This document shows positions 16,390 through 25,072 of a stretch of 64,000 nt of DNA, in pieces; position 1 is the stretch's first letter, and each line of letters begins with the position of its first letter. The translations under genes were made by a program, and so were the position numbers. The notes below the pieces were generated by a model that saw nothing but the letters and a program-made list of their open reading frames with translations, was not told where the DNA came from and made no database searches. Source of the DNA: Clostridia bacterium (lineage in GTDB: Bacteria > Bacillota > Clostridia > Oscillospirales > Acutalibacteraceae); contig JAFWZS010000072.1 of assembly GCA_017522205.1 (NCBI GenBank), positions 1 through 64,000 on the forward strand. The letters run 5' to 3'.

Positions 16390-17256
16390 TTAATCCTCAA
16401 CCATATTCTTGATTTTCTGCGGAACAAGCAAATCAGAAAAGCCGTAGAACTTTCTTGCGTTTTCACCGAGAATGAGCTTTTTATTTTCTTCAGAAATTTC
16501 AGTTGTTTTCTCTATAAAGTCAAGGCTCATTTTATAAGTGATTGCCGTCATTGTGCGTGGATAGTCACTGCCCCACATGAGCTTATTGTATCCGACAAGA
16601 GAAGCAGCTTCGTTAATAGCCTTTACAGCTGAGGGATAAGGATAAAACTCGCTGTTGAAAAGCCAGGTAATGCCACCGCTTTCAATAAAAACATTCTTGT
16701 TTTTTGCAAGCTTAATCTGCTCGAGCCAGTTTTCTCTCGTTACCATCCCGAAGTGACCGATTGCAATTCTGAGGTTCGGAAACATCTCAATAGTTTTCTG
16801 CATATCTGCGGTCTGCTCATCACCGTCAGCAAGGTCAACTGAAATGAACTTTCCCTCTTTATCGGCAATTTTGAAAGGCTCAAGGTGATTAAGAAGATTC
16901 TTATCTTTAAGTCTGCCTGCACATATTTTTATTCCGTCAAAGCGGCTTATGTCGCCCATTTCCTTTTCTTCGTAAAGAGCGCAGATTTTTATTCTGTCGC
17001 TTTTGCAAGTGAGCAGATAATCATCCTGATTTCCGTCGATGTACTCCTGAGTAATTACCGCCCCGGAAACGCCTGCATAATCCATATTAGCAAGAAAACG
17101 TTCTGCAGTGTTTTCACCGTCGGTCATATAAGGCGGCATCATCTGCTTTATTTCGCCGCCGAAATTGCTTTTTCCTCCGCCGATATCATAAACGGGTTTA
17201 CCATTTACAATGCCCTTTTGTTTTTTCCATAAATGTGCGTGTGCGTCAATAATCAT
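16390..17256 (-). CDS. Amidohydrolase-2 family metal-dependent hydrolase, possible sugar lactonase
   Basis: A 288-aa TIM-barrel hydrolase. The metal-binding HxH is at MIIDAHAHLW; later signature residues are the His in RIAIGHFG and the Asp in LMWGSDYPRT. Relatives include L-rhamnono- and L-fuconolactonases and decarboxylases. It is the last gene of an operon with UxaA, UxaB and two sugar dehydrogenases and overlaps uxaA by 4 bp. Hydrolysis of an aldonolactone made by an upstream dehydrogenase would fit. The lactonase role is inferred from context. Confidence 0.78.
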   Translation of the reverse strand: MIIDAHAHLWKKQKGIVNGKPVYDIGGGKSNFGGEIKQMMPPYMTDGENTAERFLANMDYAGVSGAVITQEYIDGNQDDYLLTCKSDRIKICALYEEKEMGDISRFDGIKICAGRLKDKNLLNHLEPFKIADKEGKFISVDLADGDEQTADMQKTIEMFPNLRIAIGHFGMVTRENWLEQIKLAKNKNVFIESGGITWLFNSEFYPYPSAVKAINEAASLVGYNKLMWGSDYPRTMTAITYKMSLDFIEKTTEISEENKKLILGENARKFYGFSDLLVPQKIKNMVED

Positions 17257-18626
17257 AAGGTAACACCGTCCTTGAAAACTGCAATTTCACGGTTGCCGCA
17301 GAGCTCGTTTTTTGTGAGCTTTCCGTCGGAAACTTCTTTTATTAAGCTGAGAAGCTCATCTGCTTTCTGTTCTTTATCAAAGCCGTAGGCAGAAAAATCA
17401 ATCCAATGAGATTTTTTGCTTGCAATTACATCATTTGAAGCTATTTTGACTGTGGGTACTGCTCCGCCGAGAGGTGTGCCTCTGCCCGTTGTAAAAAGTA
17501 CAAGATGACATCCTGCTGCTGAAAGATTGGTTACAGAAACAATATCATTACCCGGGCCGTCAAGAAGACTGAGTCCCGGCTTCGTTACCTTTTCACCGTA
17601 AGTGAGCACATCCACAATTGTTGCAGAGCCGCCCTTCTGTACACAGCCCAGGGATTTCTCTTCAAGGGTTGTAATTCCGCCCTCTTTGTTGCCCGGTGAC
17701 GGATTTTCTGAAACAGGCTCACCGTGATCTTTGAAATAATGCTTGAAGTCATTTATCAGCTTTACACTTTTTCGGAAGACCTCTTCACTTTCGCATCTTT
17801 TGAAAAGAACGGTTTCTGCACCGAACATTTCGGGCACTTCAGTAAGCACACATGAGCCACCCATAGCACAGATTCTGTCTGTCACCTTGCCCACAACTGC
17901 ATTGGCGGTTATACCCGAAAAGCCGTCTGAGCCGCCGCATTTGAGACCGATTTTAAGACGTGAAGCAGGTACGCTTGTTCTTTCATCCTTTGAGGCAATT
18001 TCTTTTAGCTCTTCTATGAGCCTTACACCCTCAGCAATTTCATCTTCACATTCCTGAACGGAAAGAAAGCGTGTTCTCTCTTCATTTACTGCACCGAGAA
18101 CCTTTTGCATTTCAGGGATGTTGTTGTTTTCACAGCCGAGCCCCAGCACAAGCACACCGCCTGCATTAGGATGAGTGATAAGACCTTTCAGTATAAGCTG
18201 AGTGGTTTTCATATCATCGCCCAGCTGACTGCAACCGTAGGGATGAGAAAAACAGATCGCTCCTGTTTTTTCGCTGAGCATTTTTGCAATACTGTTTACA
18301 CAGCCGACGGTAGGTACAATCCAGATATCGTTTCTTATGCCGATTTCGCCGTTCTCACGCTGAAAGGCTTCGACTGTAAACGGCTCGAGCTCTTTTAAAT
18401 CTGCAAGTTCGGGTGAATATTCATAGGAGAGAATATCCCCGAGCTTAGTTTTCATATTGTGTGAATGAACGTGGTCGCCCTCATTTATGTCCTCTGTGGC
18501 ACATCCTATGGGATAGCCGTATTTGATAACGTCTTCGCCTTTTTTTATTCTGCAAAGAGCCGTCTTATGCCCTGTTTCAAGATTTACGGCAACGTTATCT
18601 TTTTCGTTTATTCTGACAGTATCCAT
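17253..18626 (-). CDS. uxaA: UxaA-family altronate dehydratase
   Basis: A 457-aa iron-dependent sugar-acid dehydratase. It has a short N-terminal SAF-type domain (~1-75) and the catalytic altronate/galactarate dehydratase domain, with FSHPYGCSQLGDD, GLGCENN, LKCGGSDGFSGITANA and FTTGRGTPLGG. The expected reaction is D-altronate to 2-keto-3-deoxygluconate. It is slightly shorter than E. coli UxaA (~495 aa). The ATG lies inside the 3' end of uxaB (19-bp overlap) after AAAGGAAA. Mannonate or galactarate are less likely substrates given the uxaB neighbour. Confidence 0.9.
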   Translation of the reverse strand: MDTVRINEKDNVAVNLETGHKTALCRIKKGEDVIKYGYPIGCATEDINEGDHVHSHNMKTKLGDILSYEYSPELADLKELEPFTVEAFQRENGEIGIRNDIWIVPTVGCVNSIAKMLSEKTGAICFSHPYGCSQLGDDMKTTQLILKGLITHPNAGGVLVLGLGCENNNIPEMQKVLGAVNEERTRFLSVQECEDEIAEGVRLIEELKEIASKDERTSVPASRLKIGLKCGGSDGFSGITANAVVGKVTDRICAMGGSCVLTEVPEMFGAETVLFKRCESEEVFRKSVKLINDFKHYFKDHGEPVSENPSPGNKEGGITTLEEKSLGCVQKGGSATIVDVLTYGEKVTKPGLSLLDGPGNDIVSVTNLSAAGCHLVLFTTGRGTPLGGAVPTVKIASNDVIASKKSHWIDFSAYGFDKEQKADELLSLIKEVSDGKLTKNELCGNREIAVFKDGVTL

Positions 18627-19924
18627 TTAACCGTTTCCTTTGCACCCTGAGTTTTGATTTTTTCGTAGTAGTTATCTATAATTTCTGTCAATTCTGAAAG
18701 GTCAGCCTGCCACAGAGATGTGTCGGATAAAATTTCGGGAATACTGCCCTTTTTAATTTTTTCCGCTACTGCTTCATTGTCTTCGGGTGTGTCATTTTTA
18801 TAGAAATAAATAAGAGCTGCTAAAGAAAGGGTAAGGCACTTTGGATACTCCCCTTTTTGCTCTTTATATTCTAAAAGAGTGGGAAGGACACGCACAGAAA
18901 ATTTACTGACAGAATTGAGAGCAATTGAACGCCATTTGTGCTGAATAAAGGGATTTCTGAAGCGGTCAAAAACACTTTCGGCAAAGCTTCTGCTTTCTTC
19001 GCTATCGCCTATCGTAGGCAGAATTTCGTCATTCATTGCCCTTTGGAGAAAAGCATAAGATGCTTCATCGTTCATAGCTTCCCCCACGGTTTCTATACCC
19101 GAAAGAAGTGAAAGCGCCACAAGTGAGGTGTGTGCGCCGTTGAGAATACGCACCTTTATTTTTTTGTAAGGCTTTGCATCGTCAGCCCATACAACGTTGA
19201 AGCCTGCTTTTTTAAGAGGCAGTTCATTTTCAAAATTGCCCTCAATGACCCACAAATGGAAAATCTCTGCGGTATCAAGATATTTATCCTCAGGGTGAAG
19301 TACTGCAGTTTCGTCATTGGGATAACCCGTAACAATTCGGTCAACAAGAGTGTTCAGGAAAGTGTTTTCCTCATTTATCCATCTGATAAATCCCTCTTCA
19401 AGCTTCCAGAGGTCTACATACTGAAGAACGCATTTTTTGAGTGCATCACCGTTACCGTCAATCAGCTCTGTGGGAAGAAAAACAAAGCCTTTCATTCCGT
19501 TTTTGTAACGTTTATAAAGAAGCTGAGTGAGCTTACCCGGGAAGGACGTGCAGGGTCTGTCGTCAAAGTTGCAGCTTTCATCGAAGGCAATTCCTGCTTC
19601 GGTTGTATTGGAAACAACAAATCTGAGATCGGGATTGTCAGCAAGAGATATGTATTCATCAAAATACTTATAGGGGTCAATGCATCTTGAAATTGACTCA
19701 ATAAGGTGGTGTTCCTTTTTAATTTCACCCTTTTCCGTGCCTCTTAAATAAAGGTTGTATTTACAATCCTGAGCATTTAAAAGAGCGCATTTGCCACCTG
19801 CTCTCGGCTGAACAACAACAGCTTTTCCGTCATAGAGACCTTTTTCGTTCATCACGTGAAGAAAGTAATTGAAAAAGCCACGAAGAAAATTACCTTCACC
19901 GAACTGGATTACTGTTTCTTTCAT
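18608..19924 (-). CDS. uxaB: Tagaturonate reductase (mannitol dehydrogenase family)
   Basis: A 438-aa polyol/uronate dehydrogenase. The N-terminus VIQFGEGNFLRGF is the NAD-binding start typical of UxaB. Family features follow: VVQPRAGGK, FVVSNTTEAGIAFD, LPTELIDGNGDALKKCV and the KVRILNGAHT catalytic stretch. It reduces D-tagaturonate to D-altronate. The ATG at 19924 follows AGGTGA by 5 nt and is preferred to a GTG at 19933 that would overlap the dehydrogenase gene. The position next to uxaA gives two consecutive steps. Confidence 0.92.
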   Translation of the reverse strand: MKETVIQFGEGNFLRGFFNYFLHVMNEKGLYDGKAVVVQPRAGGKCALLNAQDCKYNLYLRGTEKGEIKKEHHLIESISRCIDPYKYFDEYISLADNPDLRFVVSNTTEAGIAFDESCNFDDRPCTSFPGKLTQLLYKRYKNGMKGFVFLPTELIDGNGDALKKCVLQYVDLWKLEEGFIRWINEENTFLNTLVDRIVTGYPNDETAVLHPEDKYLDTAEIFHLWVIEGNFENELPLKKAGFNVVWADDAKPYKKIKVRILNGAHTSLVALSLLSGIETVGEAMNDEASYAFLQRAMNDEILPTIGDSEESRSFAESVFDRFRNPFIQHKWRSIALNSVSKFSVRVLPTLLEYKEQKGEYPKCLTLSLAALIYFYKNDTPEDNEAVAEKIKKGSIPEILSDTSLWQADLSELTEIIDNYYEKIKTQGAKETVKWILSE

Positions 19925-19925
19925 A

Positions 19926-20945
19926 TCAGTCACCTATTTTTATAAGAAGCTTTGCAAGTGTTCCGTCGTTATTGCTGAGAGCCCTGAAAGCATCAAGGGC
20001 ATCTGCCATATCATAAACGCCGCTTACCATTTTCATAACATCAGCCTTACCGGAAGCAACAAGATCAATATTATTTATAAAGTCATCCTTAAGGGCATTA
20101 CGGCTGCCGTGAACATTAAGTTCTTTTTTGAGAAGCACTGAATGAATAAAGCTTGTTTCTCTTTTGCCGTTACCAATGAGAATAATATTCGCTGCAAAGG
20201 CTGTGTTTTCAATACAGCCGAGGAAGGTTTCAGGTGCACCGCAAGCCTCAATACAAACGTCAAAGCCGTTACCATCGGTAAATTTTTTTGTAAACTCCTC
20301 AAGGCTCTGAGTTTTTGAGTTTACCACGGCATCTGCACCGTATTCCTTTGCAAGTGAGAGACGGTTATCAAGTATGTCCGCAACAACAATTTTATTGCAC
20401 TTCTGCTTTGCTGCAAGAAGAGCAAAAAGACCGATAGGACCTGCACCGATTACAAGCACATTGTCTGTCTTTTTGATTTCGGCACGTGAAACTGCGTGCT
20501 GAGAAATTGAGAAAGGTTCAATAAGCGAGAGCTCCTTTGCTGAAAGGCCCTTGCCGTCATAAATTCTTTCAACGGGCATTGAAATGTATTCGCAGAAGGC
20601 ACCGTCACGCTGAACACCCATTGTCCGGTTATCTGTGCAGCAGTTTACAAAGCCTCTTTCGCAGGAGTAACAAGTCCCACAGTTGAAGTATGGGTTGCAG
20701 GTTACTATATCACCCTTTTTAAGTCCACGGTCATTTTCGGGGATTTCTACAATCTCAGCCGAAAACTCGTGTCCGGGTATTCTCGGGTAGGTTGTGAAAG
20801 GCTGATTGCCCGTAAAGGAAGCAACATCAGCACCGCAGATACCTACATATTTAACCTTAAGAAGCGCTTCACCCTCTTTTACCTCAGGCATCGGTACTTC
20901 TCTTATTTCAATTTCATTGGGCTTTGGAATAACTATAGCTTTCAT
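19926..20945 (-). CDS. Zinc-dependent medium-chain dehydrogenase, possible L-galactonate 5-dehydrogenase
   Basis: A 339-aa MDR enzyme. Catalytic-zinc residues are in YVGICGAD and IPGHEF; the structural-zinc Cys cluster is CGTCYSCERGFVNCC. The Rossmann motif is VIGAGPIGLFAL. It resembles the YjjN/LgoD group, which oxidises L-galactonate to D-tagaturonate, the substrate of the UxaB encoded just downstream (1 bp gap). The start ATG lies 1 bp after the preceding stop. Sorbitol or threonine dehydrogenase activity cannot be excluded from sequence. Confidence 0.85.
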   Translation of the reverse strand: MKAIVIPKPNEIEIREVPMPEVKEGEALLKVKYVGICGADVASFTGNQPFTTYPRIPGHEFSAEIVEIPENDRGLKKGDIVTCNPYFNCGTCYSCERGFVNCCTDNRTMGVQRDGAFCEYISMPVERIYDGKGLSAKELSLIEPFSISQHAVSRAEIKKTDNVLVIGAGPIGLFALLAAKQKCNKIVVADILDNRLSLAKEYGADAVVNSKTQSLEEFTKKFTDGNGFDVCIEACGAPETFLGCIENTAFAANIILIGNGKRETSFIHSVLLKKELNVHGSRNALKDDFINNIDLVASGKADVMKMVSGVYDMADALDAFRALSNNDGTLAKLLIKIGD

Positions 20946-20946
20946 T

Positions 20947-22152
20947 TTATTTATCCTCTTCTATATATTCTTTGTTCCAGATAATTCCTGTCTTAAGAGG
21001 TGCTCCCTTACAGAAAATCTTATTCTCATAAGCATCCAGAGGGTCACTGATGAACTCATTTTTGTCAATAAGCTCAACGACCTCATCATAACGGGAATCA
21101 ACAAGAACTTCAATAGCCTTTTCCATGTGTGACTGACGGAAGTTGATTGAAGCAAAAATAAGGTGGTTTTCAAAGCCGAAAGGCATTGTGTCATAGGAGA
21201 CAACAGGACCTAATGAAAAGCTGTTGTAAACACCGTTACAGCCGAGAACCTTATGCTGAAAAGCAACCCTGTGCTCTACTGAAGCGCCGCTTGTTCCCAC
21301 AAACATCGTCGCTCTGCCGGAGAGCTTTTCTATAATTTTTTCTGCAGTTTCCTCTTCGGTAAGTCCTGATGTGCAAAGGTAATCCGCCTTTGCAATCTCC
21401 TTTGAGAAAACTACCTTTTTGCTGTTTTCGTCACTTCTGCCTATAAAGAGAATCTCTGCGTCGGGATGATTTCTTCTGATCTGGTCAGCAATGAAAAGTC
21501 CTGTCATACCAAGACCGAAAACAACTGTCTTTTTGAAAATGTTATCCTTGGCGAGTTTTCTTGCCTCTTCTTCGGAGCATTTATGTTTTGCCATTTCAAC
21601 ACGGAAATTCTGAGCTTCGCCAAGGTCTTCCATTCTTTCAAGTTGAAAAATCGCACAGGCGTAAGGGTCGGCAAAGGACAGCTTCTTTGCTACTGACAAA
21701 GGAAGCTTTTTAAGGTTTTCATACTCCTTCGGGAGATGAAGAAGCATATCGGGGTTAAAGTAGTTTTTGTCGCAGAAAAGTCCGTCAGCCTTGTCACAGC
21801 CGTACTCAAAATAGGTTTCATCCTCGGTGTATCTCGTTGGGTCATAGCTGTCACCGCCACGGATAAGGACAATGGCAAATCTATCTTCTGAGGGTACCCA
21901 TACAACACCCTCGTGGCCATTTATAAGTCGGTTTTCACCCTCAGGAAACTTTGCAGAGAGCTTACTCTCTCTGCCCATTTTCATAAGTTCGAAATCAGTT
22001 CCGCAAAAGCCCTGAAAAACGGGTATTGCTTCAATTCCTTTATAAAGAGGTTCACCTCTGAGACGCTGTCTTTCAGGGTTAATCAGATTTATTTCGCCGT
22101 ACTTTATGGGCAAATCTTTATCATTCTGAAAATATGTACCGTAAGTTTTCAT
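20947..22152 (-). CDS. Medium-chain (glucose-dehydrogenase-like) sugar dehydrogenase
   Basis: A 401-aa MDR-type oxidoreductase. The zinc-site segments are FCGTDFEL and INGHEGVV. The cofactor domain has VVFGLGMTGLFIA. Several regions, including a C-terminal SPLDAYENK-like end, resemble archaeal-type glucose/galactose 1-dehydrogenases. It would make an aldonolactone from an aldose, which the amidohydrolase at the end of the operon could open. The ATG at 22152 follows AAGGAAGAAAGAA; the long upstream extension in frame is not protein-like. First intact gene of the operon. Confidence 0.78.
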   Translation of the reverse strand: MKTYGTYFQNDKDLPIKYGEINLINPERQRLRGEPLYKGIEAIPVFQGFCGTDFELMKMGRESKLSAKFPEGENRLINGHEGVVWVPSEDRFAIVLIRGGDSYDPTRYTEDETYFEYGCDKADGLFCDKNYFNPDMLLHLPKEYENLKKLPLSVAKKLSFADPYACAIFQLERMEDLGEAQNFRVEMAKHKCSEEEARKLAKDNIFKKTVVFGLGMTGLFIADQIRRNHPDAEILFIGRSDENSKKVVFSKEIAKADYLCTSGLTEEETAEKIIEKLSGRATMFVGTSGASVEHRVAFQHKVLGCNGVYNSFSLGPVVSYDTMPFGFENHLIFASINFRQSHMEKAIEVLVDSRYDEVVELIDKNEFISDPLDAYENKIFCKGAPLKTGIIWNKEYIEEDK

Positions 22153-22345
22153 TTCTTTCTTCCTTTTTAACGATCTCCTGTGCCGCACAAAACAGCATAG
22201 GAGATTCTTTATTATTATCCGTAGATAGGTCCGTATGTCTGACAAGCTCTGTAGTCTGCACTCCGGCTGTCCTCTGTACCGAATGCTGCCACATTTTATG
22301 GCACACGTCACAGATTTGTTCTTTTATCTGCTGTAAAGCATCCAT
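22121..22345 (-). pseudogene. Truncated class II aldolase remnant (first ~21 residues)
   Basis: A 74-codon ORF with an excellent SD (AAAGGAG, 8 nt). The first ~21 residues, MDALQQIKEQICDVCHKMWQ, look like the start of class II aldolase/adducin enzymes (fuculose-phosphate aldolase type), which normally continue GWVAANDGN. From codon 22 the match is lost. The remainder is unlike any family I know and overlaps the MDR gene start by 32 bp. The simplest reading is a deletion that left the operon's leader and first codons. A translated leader peptide is the alternative. Confidence 0.5.
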
Positions 22346-22379
22346 AGTCAATTCTCCTTTGTTATAATATTCCGTATTG

Positions 22380-22408
22380 AGTATATCAAAAAGCGAAACT
22401 GTTTTCAA
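22380..22408 (-). promoter_or_regulatory. Sigma-A promoter of the hexuronate operon
   Basis: -35 TTGAAA (22408-22403), 17-bp spacer, extended -10 TGA-TATACT (22385-22380). The aldolase-remnant ATG is 35 bp downstream. An inverted repeat, ATCTCCT...AGGAGAT, lies further downstream inside the remnant and could act post-transcriptionally. Confidence 0.8.
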
Positions 22409-22423
22409 TAAAAACGGCATAAA

Positions 22424-22459
22424 AAGCTCCTGAATTTCAGCTTTTCACCAAAATTCAGG
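22424..22459 (-). terminator. Terminator of the Gfo oxidoreductase gene at 22472-23728
   Basis: CCTGAATTT pairs with AAATTCAGG (22429-22437, 22451-22459). Reading leftward it is followed by AGC and TTTTT. It separates the Gfo gene from the hexuronate operon promoter. Confidence 0.7.
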
Positions 22460-22471
22460 ATAATTTCATAT

Positions 22472-23728
22472 TCAGCTAAGTGAAACAGGCACGCCGCCGT
22501 TTTTTCTTGATTCTTCTGCTGCAAGAGCTATATCGTGGCTGATTACTGTTGCATCAATTGTTGTAATATCGGAAAGCTCCTTATGCTCGCCTGTAAGAAT
22601 CCTTATGAAACCGTTAATCAGACGGATATCACCCTCAACGTGGCCGGTAAAGCCTACACTGCCCGTATGTATTGTTTTGGACTTGCCGCCGAAGATGTTC
22701 AGCTTCAGCTTTGCGTTGTAGCCGATAAGCTCACCCTTTGTTCCCACAATATGACATTCACGGAACATTTTGTTTGAATGTCCGTTCATGCTCAGCACTG
22801 CAGTGGCACCGTTTTTAAACTGCATTGTAACCATCTGATTGTCGCAGACGTTGTTGTCGTTCAGGAATACACATTTTCCGTAATCGCCGTATTTTATTGC
22901 ATGGACAATATCATCCTTGCTGTTTTCAGCCTTACCTGTAAGCGTGCGTTTCATATGCTTGATGAATTTTGCCTTATAAAACGGGTCAGTTATATAAAGC
23001 GCCTCTGCATCGTAGGGACAGTTTTTCTTTGCCTTGCAGCCACCCATACAAAATTCAGTTGCTCCCTCAGGAGCATTTTCCTTGCAGAAATATTTCAGTG
23101 AGCCTACAGAGCTTACTGAGGTGCAGGGACTATCCATAAACCAGGCAATAAGGTCGATATCATGGCAGCACTTTGCGAGAATAGAGGGAGTTGATGTATA
23201 TTCATCACGCCAATTTCCTCTTACAAAGCTATGAGCAAAATGGAAGTAGCCCACATTTTCCGTGTGGTTGATTGAAACAATGTCGCCAATCTGTCCGCCG
23301 GAAATAATCTCTTTTATCTTACTGTAATAGTTTGAATAGCGAAGCACGTGGCAGATAATCAGAATAACACCTTTATCCTCAGCCATATCACGAAGCTCGT
23401 GATACTCCTCTTTCTTGCCGCTTACGGGCTTTTCAAGAAGAATGTATTTGTAGCCTGTTTCAATTGCAGCCTTTGTAATTTCATAATGACTTGCGTCCTG
23501 CGTTGAAATAATAAGCGCATCTGAAAGTACACCCTTTGAAAAAAATTCATCGGTTGAAATAAACTGCTTATCCTTGGGAATATCATAAATAGGAGCAATA
23601 TCGTCCAGTGCCTGCTGACGGCAGTCGCAAAGAGCAACAATCTTTGCCTTTTTTGAATGAAAGGCTTTAATAAAGCCCATATATTCCGTGCCTCTGTTAC
23701 CGAGGCCGATTACTGAAACTGTTTTCAT
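22472..23728 (-). CDS. Gfo/Idh/MocA family oxidoreductase
   Basis: A 418-aa sugar oxidoreductase: Rossmann start VSVIGLGNRGTEY, LLEKPVSGKK with the conserved EKP, and the substrate domain with KCCHDIDLIAWF. It contains a Cys-rich insert (~200-270) with CMGGCKAKKNCPYDAEA, possibly metal- or cluster-binding, which is uncommon in the family. The ATG at 23728 follows GGAAGGA by 8 nt; the ORF extends upstream without a ribosome site. It is flanked by terminators on both sides, so it is expressed alone. The substrate is unknown; the nearby sugar-acid operon hints at carbohydrate use. Confidence 0.88.
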   Translation of the reverse strand: MKTVSVIGLGNRGTEYMGFIKAFHSKKAKIVALCDCRQQALDDIAPIYDIPKDKQFISTDEFFSKGVLSDALIISTQDASHYEITKAAIETGYKYILLEKPVSGKKEEYHELRDMAEDKGVILIICHVLRYSNYYSKIKEIISGGQIGDIVSINHTENVGYFHFAHSFVRGNWRDEYTSTPSILAKCCHDIDLIAWFMDSPCTSVSSVGSLKYFCKENAPEGATEFCMGGCKAKKNCPYDAEALYITDPFYKAKFIKHMKRTLTGKAENSKDDIVHAIKYGDYGKCVFLNDNNVCDNQMVTMQFKNGATAVLSMNGHSNKMFRECHIVGTKGELIGYNAKLKLNIFGGKSKTIHTGSVGFTGHVEGDIRLINGFIRILTGEHKELSDITTIDATVISHDIALAAEESRKNGGVPVSLS

Positions 23729-23759
23729 TTCTAAAATCCTTCCGCTATAAAGTGAGAAA

Positions 23760-23783
23760 GCTGTCACACAAAAAGGTGACAGC
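23760..23783 (-). terminator. Hairpin after gtrA
   Basis: GCTGTCAC (23760-23767) and GTGACAGC (23776-23783) form a hairpin 8 bp downstream of the gtrA stop. The T-tract is weak leftward, so termination into the Gfo gene may be partial. Confidence 0.55.
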
Positions 23784-23791
23784 CTAAATTT

Positions 23792-24259
23792 TTATTTATC
23801 TGCTTTTTCCTTCTTGTCTCCAAGTGTATTTTCCTGATTTCTGTAAACCACAAATTTGCAGAAAAGATACTCAAGTATCATATTGGAAAGCATTGTAACT
23901 GCAAGAACGATATACTCGTTGATGCCCTTATCCGTTGCCGTATTACCGAGCCAGGTTGACACAGGTGTGAACACAAGGTAGAAACCAAAAACCTTTGCCA
24001 TTGCAACAGGGATATTGGCAGCCGATTTGAAGGTAAAACGGCGGTTAAAGGTAAAGTTCCACAAAACTGAAAGAATAAGAGCAATAAGGTAGCATACACC
24101 GTATTCCGCACTGAGCAGAGCCATAATCTTTTCGTTCTGGATATTGATGTTAGGCAGAACAAGCTCGTTGAGCAGCGTAAAAGAAACCACCTGAATGATA
24201 CCTGCCGAAGCAGAAAAAAGAGCAAATTTCAAAGCCTGTAAAGCATCGTTTTTCTTCAT
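23792..24259 (-). CDS. GtrA-like membrane protein
   Basis: A 155-aa protein with four membrane helices and the GtrA signature LWNFTFNRRFTF after helix 2. GtrA-family proteins are thought to flip or help transfer lipid-linked sugars for wall or glycan decoration. The C-terminus is a charged cytosolic tail (ENTLGDKKEKADK). The SD is AGGAGG. It is the third gene after mscL and proC, 18 bp from proC. No glycosyltransferase partner is nearby. Confidence 0.88.
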   Translation of the reverse strand: MKKNDALQALKFALFSASAGIIQVVSFTLLNELVLPNINIQNEKIMALLSAEYGVCYLIALILSVLWNFTFNRRFTFKSAANIPVAMAKVFGFYLVFTPVSTWLGNTATDKGINEYIVLAVTMLSNMILEYLFCKFVVYRNQENTLGDKKEKADK

Positions 24260-24277
24260 AATAATCCTCCTGTTTTT

Positions 24278-25072
24278 TTACAGTTTTTTATCTTTATCAA
24301 AGGCTGCCTGAACAGCACCGATAACAGAATTTTCAAAGCCGTCTTTCTGAAGTGAGGTTACACCCTCAATGGTTGTGCCACCGGGTGAACACACCTTATC
24401 CACAAGAGTCCACGGATGCTCGTCTGATTCAAGAATCATTTTAGCACTGCCAAGAACAGCCTGAGCTGCAATTTTAAGTGCTAAATCCTTGGGCATACCG
24501 TTTTTGACTGCGCCTCTTGCAAGAGAGTCTATATACATATAGGAAAAAGCAGGTGAGCAGCCGGCAATTGCACTGAAAACTGAAAACAGCTCTTCCTTGA
24601 TTTCAACTGCAGTGCCGAAGGCGGAAAGGAGCTTTTCTACAAAAGCTTTTTCTTCGTCACTTACATTTTTGTTTGCACAAAATGCGCTGACTGCAGAAAG
24701 TACGACTGCGTTGATATTAGGCATAACTCTTACGAATTTTGCATCATAAGTAACAGATGATGAAAGAAATTCCAGAGTTTTGCCTGCTGCAATTGAAATG
24801 AAAAGGGGGTTCTTTTCTTTCGCTGTTAAATCGACTTCACTTAAAACCGAAGAAATTACGTTTGGCTTTACTGAAAGAACGATTCTCTCACATCTTTCTG
24901 CAAGGCTTACAGTTGAAGTGAAAACCTTTAAGCCGAACTCCTTTGAAAGTGCTTCAGCCTTTTCTTTCTGCAAATCGAACACGCCGATTTCTTCGCCCTT
25001 TAAAAGTCCCGATGAAATTACACCTTTTATTATGGCAGTTGCCATATTACCCGTACCGATAAAGCCAAGCAT
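24278..25072 (-). CDS. proC: Pyrroline-5-carboxylate reductase
   Basis: A 264-aa enzyme for the last step of proline synthesis: delta1-pyrroline-5-carboxylate to L-proline with NAD(P)H. Seen: MLGFIGTGNMA (dinucleotide loop), FVRVMPNINAVV, the C-terminal CSPGGTTIEG signature and AGCSPAF. Length is normal. The start overlaps the mscL stop by one base (TAATG), with GAGGAGG upstream, so translation is coupled to mscL. Pairing with a mechanosensitive channel suggests an osmotic-stress link, which is inference. Confidence 0.95.
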   Translation of the reverse strand: MLGFIGTGNMATAIIKGVISSGLLKGEEIGVFDLQKEKAEALSKEFGLKVFTSTVSLAERCERIVLSVKPNVISSVLSEVDLTAKEKNPLFISIAAGKTLEFLSSSVTYDAKFVRVMPNINAVVLSAVSAFCANKNVSDEEKAFVEKLLSAFGTAVEIKEELFSVFSAIAGCSPAFSYMYIDSLARGAVKNGMPKDLALKIAAQAVLGSAKMILESDEHPWTLVDKVCSPGGTTIEGVTSLQKDGFENSVIGAVQAAFDKDKKL

